Source of the DNA: Sipunculus nudus
Taxonomy: Eukaryota > Annelida > Sipuncula > Golfingiida > Sipunculidae
Assembly: GCA_026874595.1 (NCBI GenBank)
Contig: CM049320.1
Location: 50,110,714 to 50,174,713 of the forward strand
Direction of reading: 5' to 3'
Length of the DNA stretch: 64,000 bases
A program made the translations under genes and the position numbers. Below are positions 23,817 through 35,375 of the stretch, piece by piece. The notes below the pieces were generated by a model that was not told the origin of the DNA, did not search any database, and saw only the letters and a program-made list of their open reading frames with translations. Position 1 is the first letter of the stretch, and each line of letters opens with the position of its first letter.

Positions 23817-24455
23817 TTGCGATCGTGTACAGTGCCAGAGCTCTTCAAACGATCAGTGATTATTCCTGACCCGAAAAAATCTCATGCATCATGTCTGAAT
23901 GACCATCGTCCTGTTGCATTAACTTCTGTAATTGCCAAGAGTTTTGAGCGACTGGTGTTAAATTATCTCAAAAGCTGTATTTCAGAAACTTTTGATCCTT
24001 TTCAGTTCGCCTATCGTAGTAACCGCTCAACAGATGACGCTGTATCATTCACACTTTACCGTATTTTAAAACATCTCGACTTACGAGAATCTACCTATGT
24101 AAGGGTTTTATTCATTGATTTCAGCTCAGCCTTTAACACTATCCTTCCCCATAAATTAATCGGAAAACTATCAAAACTGGGTCTTAATATTAACATCTGT
24201 AACTGGATCTTAGACTTTTTAACAAATCGGCCTCAAGTGGTTAGGATTGGTAACATTATTTCCGAAGAATTGGTCTTAAACACTGGAGCACCCCAAGGTT
24301 GTTTGCTTTCACCAAAATTGTACTCTCTATTCACCTATGACTGTGTGTCTTCTTCTGATGATTGCCTCATTGTAAAATTTGCAGATGACACAACCGTCTC
24401 TGGGCTCATCCGGGGAAATAACGAAAGTGTTTACTGCAATGAAATTAAAACTTGA
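23817..24455 (+). pseudogene. LINE reverse transcriptase, core palm/fingers
   Basis: An open frame of 212 residues that actually continues upstream to about 23700 (IRKAAGPDGITPRLLRTC). It carries the RT block RPVALTSVIAKSFERLV, the YRSNRSTDDAVS block, motif A with the first catalytic aspartate, motif B' and the FADD of motif C. It ends at TGA 24453-24455, where the next frame bases read K-L-E-Q then WCSENNL, the usual family text, so the stop looks like the result of small insertions in an A-rich run. Confidence 0.8.
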
Positions 24456-25070
24456 ACAAAGTGGTGCTCTGAAAATAATCTGGAGTTAAATGTAAAGAAA
24501 ACCAAGGAGATGAAAATTGATTTTAGACGGAAGAAAACTGAAATATTACCCTTAGTAATTGAAGGCTCCGAGGTTGAAATCGTTGACTCTTTTAAATTTT
24601 TAGGAATTTTTATTTCTTCTGATTTGAAGTGGGCCGAAAATGTTAATTACTGCGTAAAGAAGGCACAACAACGTTTATTCTTTCTAACGAACCTAAAAGA
24701 TTTCGGGCTCAGTCAACCGATTTTGTTAAAGTTTTATCGGGCGGTAATTAAGGGAATCCTGACGTTGTCAGTCACTGTATGGGGAGGCAGTATCACGGTC
24801 GAGGAAAGGAACCGTCTTTCGAGGGTATTTAGAACAGCTGAGAGGATCATTGGGGTTCCTTTATCCACAGTTGACTCCTTATTTCAAACACGATTGCTGA
24901 AGAAAGCAAATGACATTATAGAAGACTATAGTTATCCGGCGCACTATTTGTTTAAAAAAATGAAATCGGGGGTTCGCTATAGGTCGCTATCAGGCAATTC
25001 CAAAAGAACTCAAACCAGCACTTATGCTTCAGCCGTTCGGGAATTAAATATATCACTTGCAGCACAATAA
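24456..25070 (+). pseudogene. LINE reverse transcriptase, thumb and C-terminal part
   Basis: Same frame as the preceding piece after the stop. It starts WCSENNLELNVKKTKEM, then a DFRRKKTE block, SFKFLGIFISSDLKW, VKKAQQRLFFLTNLKDFGLS, FYRAVIKGILTLSVTVWGG and TAERIIGVPL. These are the standard blocks after the RT in Rex1/CR1-like elements. It ends at a TAA. Confidence 0.8.
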
Positions 25071-25075
25071 TCTAG

Positions 25076-25379
25076 TCAAACATTCTTAGTCATACGTCTT
25101 TTTTCTATACACAATTTTATTTTATTATTTCTTGTTTAATGTGTTTGTTTTAGCAAGCCAATCAAGCCAAATACTATTGTATGTGATGATCTTATTACAT
25201 GTATATAGCAATAAACTATATCTTTTTTCTTTGTAGGTGTGAATTTACTGATAACGAGGGTGCGGAATCCACCTGGCCCAAGAACCATAAAACATGGGGG
25301 AATTGTTCTGCACGGGAGGAAGTTATGACCCATTTAATAAGCTAATTAGAGCTAGTACCGCCTTCAAAGGAAGTACGCG
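25076..25379. other. LINE 3' flank
   Basis: AT-rich text after the LINE stop codon, probably its 3' untranslated region at first. A clear poly-A or target duplication was not found. Confidence 0.35.
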
Positions 25380-25387
25380 CGCGCCAG

Positions 25388-25423
<36 letters not shown>

Positions 25424-25455
25424 AAGAGAGGGTGAGAGAGAGAATGAGAGAGAGA

Positions 25456-26215
25456 TAATGAGAAAGAGAAGTGTCCTGAGAGGCTCTGTCGCCCAGTGAC
25501 CAAAGAAGTGTCCAGACAGGTGCTATCCCCCAGTGACCAGGGAGGTGTCCAGAGAGGTTGCTGTTGCCAAGTGACCAGAGAAGTGTCCTGAGAGGTGCTT
25601 CGCCCAGTGACCAGAGAAGTGTCCTGAGAGGCTCTGTCGCCCAGTGACCAAAGAAGTGTCCAGACAGGTGCTATCCCCCAGTGACCAGAGAGGTGTCCAG
25701 AGAGGTTGCTGTTGCCAAGTGGCCAGAGAGTAGTCCTGAGAGGTGCTTCGCCCGGTGACCAGAGGGGTGTCCAGAGAGGTGCTGTCGCCCAGTGACCAGA
25801 GGGGTGTCCAGAGAGGTGCTATCGCCTAGTGACCAGAGAGGTGTCCAGAGAGGTGCTGTCGCCCAGTGACCAGAGGGGTGTCCAGAGAGGTGCTGTCGCC
25901 CAGTGACCAGAGGGGTGTTCAGACAGGTGCCGTCGCCAAGTGACCAGTGAGGTGCTGCCAAGCGAGGTGCTGTCCATGTGTGGTACTGTCCAGTCAGGTG
26001 CTGTAGGTGCTGCCAGTGATGTGCTGTCCAGCGAGGCGTTAGACAGTGAGGTGGTTACTATTGAGGTCCAGTGAGGTGCTGCCAGCGGTTGTCCAGTGAG
26101 GTCCCGCGGGCGGGTGTCCAGTGAGGTGCCGCCAGCAGGTGTCCAGTGAGGTGGTGCCAGCGGTTGTGCAGTGAGGTGCAGTGAGGTCCTGCCAGCTAGG
26201 GTCCAGAATCACCAG
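25456..26215. repeat. Minisatellite, unit 37 bp with 149-bp higher-order repeat
   Basis: The consensus unit is CAGTGACCAGAGGGGTGTCC followed by AGAGAGGTGCTGTCGCC, 37 bases. A block of four units starting GTGTCCTGAGAGGCTCTGTC at 25470 repeats almost exactly at 25619, showing a ~149-bp higher-order period. After about 25960 the array decays into shorter GTCCAGTGAGGTGCTGCCAG pieces. Long open frames on the minus strand arise only from the repeat. Confidence 0.9.
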
Positions 26216-27484
26216 TCCAAGAGATCTAGAGACTGATAGAGACTCTGTGTTTTAATTAAAGTTTTTAATTAGTTAATACCAGTGTAGCTAGTGACGCGTA
26301 ACAGGCTGGGTACCGATCGGGTAGGTGATTATGAATTCTGTATATTTTATGTTCTTTTAATATACTCTTGTTGTTAAACCGCTGATTTGTGATTTGTTGA
26401 TGAGTACGCCATCGAAACCATATAATCTCCTTTACCAATCTACTTTTCCTCGTTGAACCAAAAGCAACCCGGTCCGTCACTTAGTGAAGGCAACCTTTTC
26501 CCTTGGGCACTAGAAACGGGTAAATTTTATCCGGTGACAATGCAACACGATTTGTTTTAAGATAAAGAAAACAAATATTTAAATCTATATTATTATTTTA
26601 CTTACTGAACAACGTGAATCAGGGAAACCATCGCACATAAACCCATTTATTGTACGCCTTGATGCAGAGCATGTATTGAACTTTGTTTGAAAAATAGAAC
26701 GGGTAGGCCTTTAGCGTGTCAGTTGAGGTACAAATTGTACATTTACCCGCAAATTGCAGAAGACTCCCCCACCCCCACCCCCACAACCCCTACCGTCCCA
26801 CATAGTTGCCTAGTAACAGTGACAAATCAATTCATTACGTAGAATAATTGTTATCGATCAATATTTTACATGGTGTGAATTACTCATTTTTTAAAAGGTC
26901 ATGCAATTATATCAACAGCTAGGGCTGTATCTTTTCTAATTCTTCTATATTCCTATATCCCCTATCCCAACACATCCACCCACATGGGCAAGTGATTAAA
27001 AAACGAAAACGAACAAATGTTTAGATTTCATCGCCAAAATCAATTCTCCCGAACCCAAATAACTTAGTAAAACGGTCTTGTAAAAATCTCGTAAATTGCA
27101 TTTAGCGGTTGCTGGGGTAATTCCTTACACAAGATGGAGTGCATGTAAGTCTTGGAACGCAGAATTATTTGCCACTATGAATCAATAACTTTGTATTTAT
27201 TTAGTTCGGCATTGACACTTACGTTAGCTTTACTTAACTCTCTACAAACTGGGAAACCTTACCTGAAATATTTGCCCATTTCTTGCATTACTTGCGGAGT
27301 AACAAAATATCCGCGTCACATAGCGAGCGTTTGTATTTGGCCTTCTGCAGTAGCACCCCATATTAGGGACCCCCGCATGGCGGAGACAATTTTCTTCCAT
27401 ACTGTTACAATGTTCAATTAGTATGCTAAATGTTGTTTGGTGTATGATTTCATGTTGAGATAAATATATATGTATGTATGTATG

Positions 27485-27517
<33 letters not shown>

Positions 27518-27714
27518 GGAGAGAGAGAGAGAGATGTGGCTGTGGGTGTGATTCTAAATCCTAGATACACTTCTGTAGCCGTAAATGCGTATATGCAAGA
27601 AAAACCACAAGGAACGATTTCCACGCACTTGATGTGCTTAAAAATCAGGGATTCGGGGTAAAATGACCCCCTAGATCCATTGTGTCACTATATAGGTCTA
27701 CCAATGCAAGTTTA

Positions 27715-27766
<52 letters not shown>

Positions 27767-28066
27767 TAGAAGCAGCTTAATATCACAAGCGACATTTCAA
27801 ATGGGTCAGATGACTGGAGAACGTCGTAATATCTTTGCATCAATTGTAAAATCTATTTTCAGGTTATTCTTTATAAATTTACCCGCAATATTTAAGCTTC
27901 ATATTGGGGAATACTAGATGATAGATCTTGGATTGTTCACGGTCTTGGCCTTTGTCTATATTTCAGGACCGCAAGGTAGACAAATTTTGCTCGGTGCTGA
28001 ACTAATGGATGACGGCATGCGCTACTTATAGCGGGCCCACTGACATGACTTACCTAAACTGCCTGC

Positions 28067-28101
<35 letters not shown>

Positions 28102-28805
28102 CCGGCTACGCCCTGCATCTATAATAAACAAATAAACGATGGTACAACATGATATGTGGGACTATGGAAAACGCAGTATGTGAAATCAATGTCTGATATT
28201 TAACATAACTGGCAAACACCAAATATCAATTTGCCCTCTATGATAGGGCCTCCTTTTCATGAAGATTTTATTTTACGATAATCTCTCTCGCGCGAATATC
28301 GCGAATTTGAAACCCTCGCGAACAAAGAGGCAACCACAGTGTCTTTCTGCTACTAGACTGGCGGTTTTAGCCGCTGATACCATTGGTAACGACCGTGACG
28401 CACAGGTTGACGAACAGAATGCATATCACTTCGACAGAAATAAATCCAAGGTAGGACTACAGGTGTGAAGCGGCACATAATATCTCTCTGCACGTCGACC
28501 GGTGTGGCCTCCAGCTTCCCCTATGGGCAGCGACATCTGGTGCTCGATATGGTAACAATTATTCCTTGATTTCCTTTTGCTGAAAGGACCCCTCAGCAGA
28601 GGTTGGGGTCGATAATAATTTTACCATGATACCATGATGTCCCTTCCACTGAAACGGTTACCCAACGTGCCAGCTACTGTGTAGCAGTGTATATCCATGT
28701 ATAACTGTATGTTATAAATCTACAAGATGAACTTTTGGGGTCATCCAAAATATACTGCATTTGGTATTTAGCTTCAATTTCAGTTGTCAGTAAATGTAAT
28801 CTGAT
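26216..28805. other. Gene-free stretch
   Basis: No exon supported. It includes a GA/TA microsatellite (27463-27535), an (AT)n tract (27720-27758), a C29 run (28070-28098) and a CGCGAATATCGCGAATTTGA repeat (about 28287) with a diverged second copy near 32631. Confidence 0.5.
28070..28098. repeat. Poly-C run (29 bases)
   Basis: Uninterrupted cytosines. One of several C/G homopolymers in the window (199, 20306, 21229, 29669, 36405, 38204, 41261, 47180). The exact length in the assembly is doubtful. Confidence 0.9.
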
Positions 28806-28980
28806 CTACTTAGTAAGTCTCTGTATTACAGAGGCGGACACTACTTAGTAAGTCTCTGTATTATAGAGGCGGACACTACTCAGTAAGTCTCTGTATTATA
28901 GAGGCGGACACTACTCAGTAAGTCTCTGTATTATAGAGGCGGACACTACTCAGTAAGTCTCTGTATTATAGAGGCGGACA
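28806..28980. repeat. Minisatellite, five copies of a 35-bp unit
   Basis: Units start with CTACT at 28806, 28841, 28876, 28911 and 28946. Each reads CTACTCAGTAAGTCTCTGTA then TTATAGAGGCGGACA, with only C/T changes between copies. Each unit contains the imperfect hairpin CTCTGTATTATAGAG. Confidence 0.95.
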
Positions 28981-29594
28981 CTCTGTCTAAATTTAACCTT
29001 GTTTATCAGGGTCGGGGCACTTGTAAATTACATTTGAAACTCCTCAATTAGCATTTAAATGAAAAACCAAGAAAACTACTTTTTCATTTGCATTTTAACA
29101 CAGACATGGCTGGGAACATATTTTAGATACAAATGTAGTTAAAAAGTGCTATCACGAATATGATTATCACAAACCTTCATGATTATCTATATAATAATAA
29201 TTTAAATATACTGCATTTTTATTTGATAGCATTTGATTTTATCGCTTATCTTTTATTTGAAGCATTTGCTTTTATATTTAAATGCACTGGGTTGAACCAA
29301 AATGTATGTGTGTTTGTTGGTGAATGCGAGTTAATTAAGCTTCCGCTTTCACCACAGTGTTTCTGTTCGCCAGTGGGTGCGTAAAAGCCTGAGTTTGCAG
29401 GTGTTGGTTGGCCACGTCTCAATCAATTGTGATCAGCAGGTAGCGCAGACTGAAGCAGGTCAGACCAGGTGTTACAAAGCATGTTCTCTAAACACCTGAC
29501 CAGATTAGCGGAACCTGGGAATCGATTAATGAACTGTGTGACAATCAGTGCCGAGGAGGTGGGCTGGCCGCACAATAGAACTAAAGTGGCTGTA
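28981..29594. other. Gene-free stretch
   Basis: No exon, RNA gene or clear repeat seen between the 35-bp minisatellite and the inverted-repeat element. Confidence 0.45.
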
Positions 29595-30054
29595 GGACAA
29601 CTACCCCGGGACAATCCCCCCCCCCCCGCCCCCCACACGCATACACGTCAATTACCCCCAGACAGCTAATCCCCCCCCCCCCCCCCCTCCGACAATTACC
29701 TGAGACAATTACCTCCGGAACAACTAATTCCAGGAAACTATCCCTATAACTTATAAATATTCAATATCTACTATTGACAGCCCTGGTGCAACCGTCTCTC
29801 TTCATGTTTTGGCAATATAAAACATTTTTTTTTTCATTTTATTATCTGACGTTTTCACGCCAATCACATGCACTACAGGATAAGTGCAATATATATGTTA
29901 TAATACTTTATTCTGTATATTGATTACTTTAAAATATATTTTATATCATGGGGTAATTGTCCGAGGGTTATTGTCTTGAGGAGAAATTGACCGGAGTAAT
30001 TGTCTGGGAGGTTGATTTCGGGGGTAATTTCCCCGGGGGTGGAATTGTCCGGGG
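29595..30054. mobile_element. Inverted-repeat element with arms made of GACAATTACCCC motifs
   Basis: The left arm (29595-29750) repeats GACAACTACCCC, GACAATTACC and relatives every 12-20 bases on the plus strand. The right arm (29945-30054) carries the same motif in reverse, GGGGTAATTGTCC, at least six times. The arms face each other around an AT-rich core of about 200 bases. It fits a MITE or Helitron-like non-autonomous element; target duplications were not clear. Confidence 0.6.
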
Positions 30055-31493
30055 CCATATAAAAATCAGTTAAAACACCTGATGGAACCCATTGTAATGG
30101 TGACAGCTGTTACTGCCATTATCATTATCCGGAGGCGGAGCGTGAAACCTTGTCTCGCTGCATCTTTAGTACGTGATTCTCTATGTATGTGGGTGGGTGT
30201 GTGACAGATACATGACGAAATTTACACGGATTGTATATCGAGGAATGATCAGCTCGTAGGATTGATTCTTTTAACAGTCAACCATTTTGGAACAGATTGA
30301 TATTGTTTATACGTGAGCTGGTCCACCACAGACCTTTCCCATTACACTAGCTACACCTGTCAGTGACGACGGACATTAAGTGTCCGGGTCTGAATTATTG
30401 ACTATCAAGATTATATTTTGATTTATCTAAGATTATCTAAAGAGATTAATTCTCAAACCAGGTATGTTAAATGCACATGAAGCAAGATTTTTTCCCTTAT
30501 AATACTAATAATCTGTTGTCTTCCAATGTTCCGTTCGTAAACAGATTGGTTACTCCTGTACAAATGTTGTGGAAAAATTTGCACAAGGCGAGATAAGTTG
30601 CGCAAACATAACAGAGCCGGAACGCTACCTGCATGGTAGCGCAAATTAACAAATCAAGCTTTTAACCGATGTTTTTGTTGTGTTTCTCCCTTGACGTTTC
30701 TCCTTCACGGTTTAGAGTTGCTGCTCATGTGAAAGATTTGATCTTAAGTATTCGATTTTACTTGACAGAACCTACCATGTCTTCTTTGGACCCGAACAGG
30801 GCAGACGAATATTACGCGTGTTGCGCATGCGCGTGGTGAAAAAAAAAAAATTATTACAAACTTTTCTTCTGTGCGCTATAGCCGTTGTTCTATGCCGATA
30901 CTCATGAGTAATGTTTGGTCTTGACACTGGGCCCGGGCATTTTCTGCACATTATCAAAATTACCAAGGTGATGCTTACTATATGCTCTAAATTAATCTCT
31001 GTCCTGTGTGGAGGTTGTGTTCTGGTTTTGTTGGGCCTACATCATTCTCCACACAGAGGATTTATCTTAGACCTACGTAGGTCTCTATAATTTTGTCAGA
31101 TTCTGATATTATATAAATATACCCTAAGTAAAAGCAACCCCATACTTTTCCTCTGCTGACCCTATGCAGAGGCTGCCCTATAGGTGACATCTGTGTGCTG
31201 AATTATAGGATTTTCATGTAGTCCTTATCCTTTAGTGATAGTGTGGCCCCCTGGAGAAGGAAAGTAAACTATTTGCACCCAATAGAAGAAGCCAATCCGT
31301 GAATTATAAATAAAAAATTAACATTAAAAAGCAAATAGTTAACTAATTTATTCCTCAACCTGTTGCAGGTATAGATCTATGTATGAATATCATTTGCTTC
31401 AATAGATTTTGCCCCCGCACGGCACTTGGGCCTTCATCTGAACATCACCAGCAACGATGTCCCGATTTATATGGGAGATTTCTGTCACCTATA
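30055..31493. other. Gene-free stretch
   Basis: I see no exon, RNA gene or clear repeat. Short open frames here lack domains and splice context. Confidence 0.45.
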
Positions 31494-32111
31494 TACAATG
31501 GAACCTCTCCTAGTCGGTACCTCCATAAAGTGGGCACCTCGATGAAGAGGCACTTTTTAACAGTCCCGCTTTTTCTCATTCTTTTTATTTATGTTACGAC
31601 CATGACCTCGGTATAGTGGGCACCTCTTAGAGCATCTGCGCGGGCCGGAATTTAGAGACCACACCCGCCCCACAAAACAAACTTTAAGCCCGCAACCGCC
31701 CCGCCCCGCAGTTGAGAAAACATGCCCCGCACCGCCCCGCACCTATAAAAAATAAATCGACCCACATCAGCCCCGCACATTTAGCTGTCAGCCCGCACCC
31801 GCCCCGCCCCACATTTTTACCAAAAAATATATTTAAAATGAATGACCATCTTTTGAAAGTAGATAGGGTTACCATGTTTTGCTGGAAGATATGACTTTTG
31901 ACCGTTGTTGCACTGGTAAGGACAGTGTCATATAATTACCCTTCTTTTTTATTTTTCAGAATAACGACTTACCAAAATACATTTTTTACTGCCATATATG
32001 TGGAAATGTGAGTAACTGGGACACATTTATCAGATATTGACTTTGTGTCTCCTTACAATATTTCAAGTTATGATAAATTCAACATATTCAGATATTAATC
32101 TAAAAGCATAA

Positions 32112-32418
32112 GGCAAAAAAAAAATAAAAGGTATGGTTCTCAGGCACCGCCCGCATCAATTTTAACCCCCGCATCAAACATTTTTATTTTGGTTTTCATC
32201 CTACAAGAAGATAAAATAATACAATTTTGATACGATTTCCTTTGTTGTTTAGGGTTTTTACCTGTTTAGCGGGAATAAATGTCATTTTTATGCTTTTCCC
32301 TGATCATATGACATTTTTATCGAAACATACAAAAAAAGGTCATAAATAAAATACCTCCCGCCCGCATTGATTTCCGACAAAAAGTGCCTGAGAACCATAC
32401 CTTTTTATTTTTTTGGCC
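32112..32418. mobile_element. MITE inside the hAT, TAA target duplication (PIF/Harbinger-like)
   Basis: The left end is GGCAAAAAAAAAATAAAAGG then TATGGTTCTCAGGCAC. The right end, reversed, is GGCCAAAAAAATAAAAAGG then TATGGTTCTCAGGCAC. TAA flanks both ends (32109-32111 and 32419-32421). A 3-bp TAA duplication with GG-starting ends suits PIF/Harbinger. A related copy lies at 40485-40758. Confidence 0.7.
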
Positions 32419-33399
32419 TAATAAGAATTTAAACATATTTTCCATGCATTCTGCATGTGGTTGGCTTTATTTCTGTTACCGTCATTGTATTATGACACAT
32501 GTCAGAGTTGACTGCATGCATTACATTAATTAATGTTTATTTGATTACTTGTCTGTTTGTGCAGATGCATCATTATTGTTTTTTTTAATTGGGCTTCTTA
32601 TTCCAAAGGGTTTCTCATGTTATTTCACATTTGCGAATATCGTGAAATTAAATCCTCTAGAACAAAAAGGTGAATACAGAATGCTACTATAGGGAAATAT
32701 AAAATAAAACTCAAGCATAAAACAACCTATTTCTATAAGTTTGTATACCTAGTATTACACTACTAGCCAATAGCTGCATTAGCAAGAGGACAGTCCTTGC
32801 TCACCACAGTTCACACCTTTTATTTGACAAAGGGGTTAATCCTGTTCAATGATGATCAGCTAATTAGCTGAAGGGGGAAGGCTATGAAACTGCAGAGGGA
32901 GTCAGCTCTATGTCATAGTAGTGTACACAAGAATAGATATCAAATGAGCCCCATGCTCGTTATCTTATTCTGCTTTGCTAATGCAGTCCTCAAAACTAGC
33001 CAGTGCTCTTTGGATCATCCATGGTTATAGCACACGTCAGTCTTTGAGAGTTATATGTAAAGCTATATAGAGCTGGTGACAGAGCCTGATGCACCCCATG
33101 CAGTGACTAATATAAGATCTGAGGTATAATTCTTGTACTCTACCCTCAGCCATGTTATGTTATATCTCAGACAGGCTTCGAGTATAGGCCTGCAGTGCTG
33201 AACAGTCTAACTATACAACACTATAACCAGGTACGTTTGTACAATATTCTGACTTATGCATGGTCCATGCATTTTTAATAAGTCTCAAAACTTAGGAAAT
33301 TTATATACACCAGTGCAATATAGTAATTCTGAAGATGAAATAACCGAAAGAACATAAACAGACTTGCAGTGATTCACATTTAAGTAAATGTTATCATCT

Positions 33400-33402
<3 letters not shown>

Positions 33403-33451
<49 letters not shown>
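33403..33451. repeat. (AT)n microsatellite
   Basis: Uninterrupted TA dinucleotides within the hAT element. Confidence 0.9.
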
Positions 33452-33453
<2 letters not shown>

Positions 33454-33811
33454 TATTATATACACATGGTCAAATATATATAAACTAACTAACAGAAATG
33501 TGATTTATGTATAACAGTCTAAGCCAGTTGGAACTATTAGAGAAAGGCATTGCATAAAACTTTTCGACCCGGAAGAACCCGAATAAGAATTTATGCAGCC
33601 CGCCCCGCCCCACACTTCTCAGTCTTTAACCCGCACGTGCATCGCCCCGCCCCACGGGCCTGCTTTTTTATAATTTTGCGGGGCGAGGCGGATTGCGGGC
33701 CCCGACGCCCGAAGGGCGGGTTGAGGCCCGCGAAGGGCTCTAGCACCTCTATAAACTTGTCAGTTTGGCTAAGTCCCATGAGTGTTCACATTATAGAGGT
33801 TTACAAATATA

Positions 33812-35375
33812 TGTATTTGCTTTTTTCTGTATTTCGTACTTTTTTTCTTTCATGCTTTAAGTCAGTGGTACTTTCTGCCAAGGAAAAATGGTCCATTATT
33901 AGAGACTGCAGATGCAGGAACTGCCCCATAACTGAATTGATGAAATTTTGACTATATATATAATAATTATGGCATCTTTCATGTGTGTTCCCGGCGAGTC
34001 GCATCCCGCTTGGACGTACGTCCAAGCAAACCGTGCGTCAGGACATAAGCCGATATGACGCACTGCTGAAAACATTGCCAAGCCAACTGTGAAACGTGGC
34101 GTGCTCTATAAGTAAAAACGAGAAGAAACATGCTCTGTGGACAAAGATGCTTAAACGCGGACATAGACAGAAAAGACGTTGAGTATTTTACTTTATAAAA
34201 TGATTAAAATAAGAAACTCCCAAATAACTTCTAAAACATAAACTTCACAGGGACGCATATATATTATATAAACTAGAAATCTGCATTCTAAGAAATGCAA
34301 CCATCCGCTATGTGGGGGTCGCTTTTGTCGGATGTTCCGAAACCATTTTTTGCATTACCGTATTCGGCCTGTATGCCCAGGTTCATTCGTGCATATATTA
34401 CTGCACATGTATATTGCGAAAGGGGATGAACGCATACCCTGCTGGTATGAGTAATCATATAATCAAAAGACGTAACTGGCAATTTCTAGGCAAAACGTAC
34501 ATTTCAAAAATTTACTTGTGAATATAATTGTAATTATTCCACCTATTTTAAAACACTATAAGAACAATTAGAATATTATCCCTGAGTTCTATTTAACTGT
34601 AAGAATTATGCAAACGAAAACAGGTTTGAAAAATTTTCCAAGGCCCTACTAAAGGTCGACACTGCGCTCCTCCGCTACTAAATTTGTTCAAATGCTAGTG
34701 CTTGCTCTTAATATTTATAAGCACATTTTTTATGCAGTGGAGCAAATTTTGTGGATAGAAAAACTAAATATTGAGTATTATTTCATCACATAGAAACACG
34801 ATGTAATAATTATTATTATTATTATTGATATTATTATTATTATTATAACTATTATTATTAATTAATTATTAAATTAATTAATTATTTGTTGTTTACCACT
34901 CTTTTAAATAACTTCTACCACACATGTGATGATAATGATGATGCTGTTTGATTATCAAAAAAACTTTTTAATATGTTATAATGCATTAATAATGATATTA
35001 TTATTAATATAATAATCAGTATTAAAATCGTGTATTATTTCTTTTGTCATTTTAATATCAATATTTCTAAGAGAGCTTCTAGTTTAACATTTATACCGGT
35101 TGGTGTGACGACACAACATTGATCATTTCACTCCCAATAATAGAACAAACAGCCCGCAGCTGAAATGGAACAGAACGTAAACAAAGCCAGCTATTATAAT
35201 TTGTCATCCCATCATTAGCAGCAGAGAGTGGGAGACATAAAACTGCCTAAACCACCAGTGAACCACCAGCTCGCTGTCTATATAGACCCAAAAGGCCTCA
35301 TTATCTATGACGCGTCGTTTCTCTGCTGTTGCTACGTGTCTCTCCCACGCGATACGATCGATCCTCATTACCAAG
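33812..35375. other. Upstream region of the TMED6-like gene
   Basis: No exon supported. A run of ATT trinucleotides and AATT repeats occupies about 34805-34890. The last ~200 bases are less AT-rich and probably hold the promoter and 5' leader. No convincing TATA box at the right place. Confidence 0.4.

Larger units (their letters stand above)
22865..25075 (+). mobile_element. Decayed non-LTR retrotransposon (Jockey superfamily; Rex1/CR1-like)
   Basis: The 5'-truncated element starts in the C-terminal part of the endonuclease (AGDFNH near 22895, then DSDHNMVHLVP near 23050), passes a linker with QGCYACTDWSVLL and WFNR, and has a nearly complete reverse transcriptase from about 23700. Motif A (FIDFSSAFNTI), B' (GAPQGCLLSP) and C (KFADD) are intact. 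The thumb and a C-terminal part (KFLGIFISSDL, KKAQQRLFFL) follow to 25070. Breaks include a stop after SIPQ at 23133, a stop after WFNR, frame changes at 23340-23700 and a TGA at 24453. Not active. Confidence 0.85.
31628..33742. mobile_element. Non-autonomous hAT transposon, GC-rich ends, 8-bp target duplication
   Basis: The left end is TAGAGCATCTGCGCGGGCC. The right end, reversed, is TAGAGCCCTTCGCGGGCC. Both sides carry GCACCTCT (31620-31627 and 33743-33750). The subterminal regions (31640-31815 and 33595-33740) are packed with CCCGCCCCGC motifs, in sharp contrast to the AT-rich interior. The interior has no transposase and includes an (AT)n tract and another inserted MITE. Confidence 0.85.
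31494..33811. mobile_element. Tigger/pogo-like element interrupted by a hAT insertion
   Basis: The left part (31494-31627) starts CAATGGAACCTCTCCTAGTC and has GTGGGCACCTC motifs. The right part (33743-33811) ends ATTATAGAGGTTTAC. Removing the hAT and one 8-bp duplication restores a continuous GGTATAGTGGGCACCTCTAT junction, which is typical of Tigger-type terminal repeats in invertebrates. No transposase remains, so it was a short non-autonomous copy. Confidence 0.55.

Noticed and set aside
25671-25961. 96-residue minus-strand frame with repeated SLGD/GHPSGHW words
   Set aside because: It is a translation of the 37-bp minisatellite (37 is not a multiple of 3, so the frame cycles through all three readings). 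No start context or domain.
33550-33951. 133-residue plus-strand frame
   Set aside because: Its first half reads through the GC-rich end of the hAT element and crosses the element boundary at 33742; not a gene.
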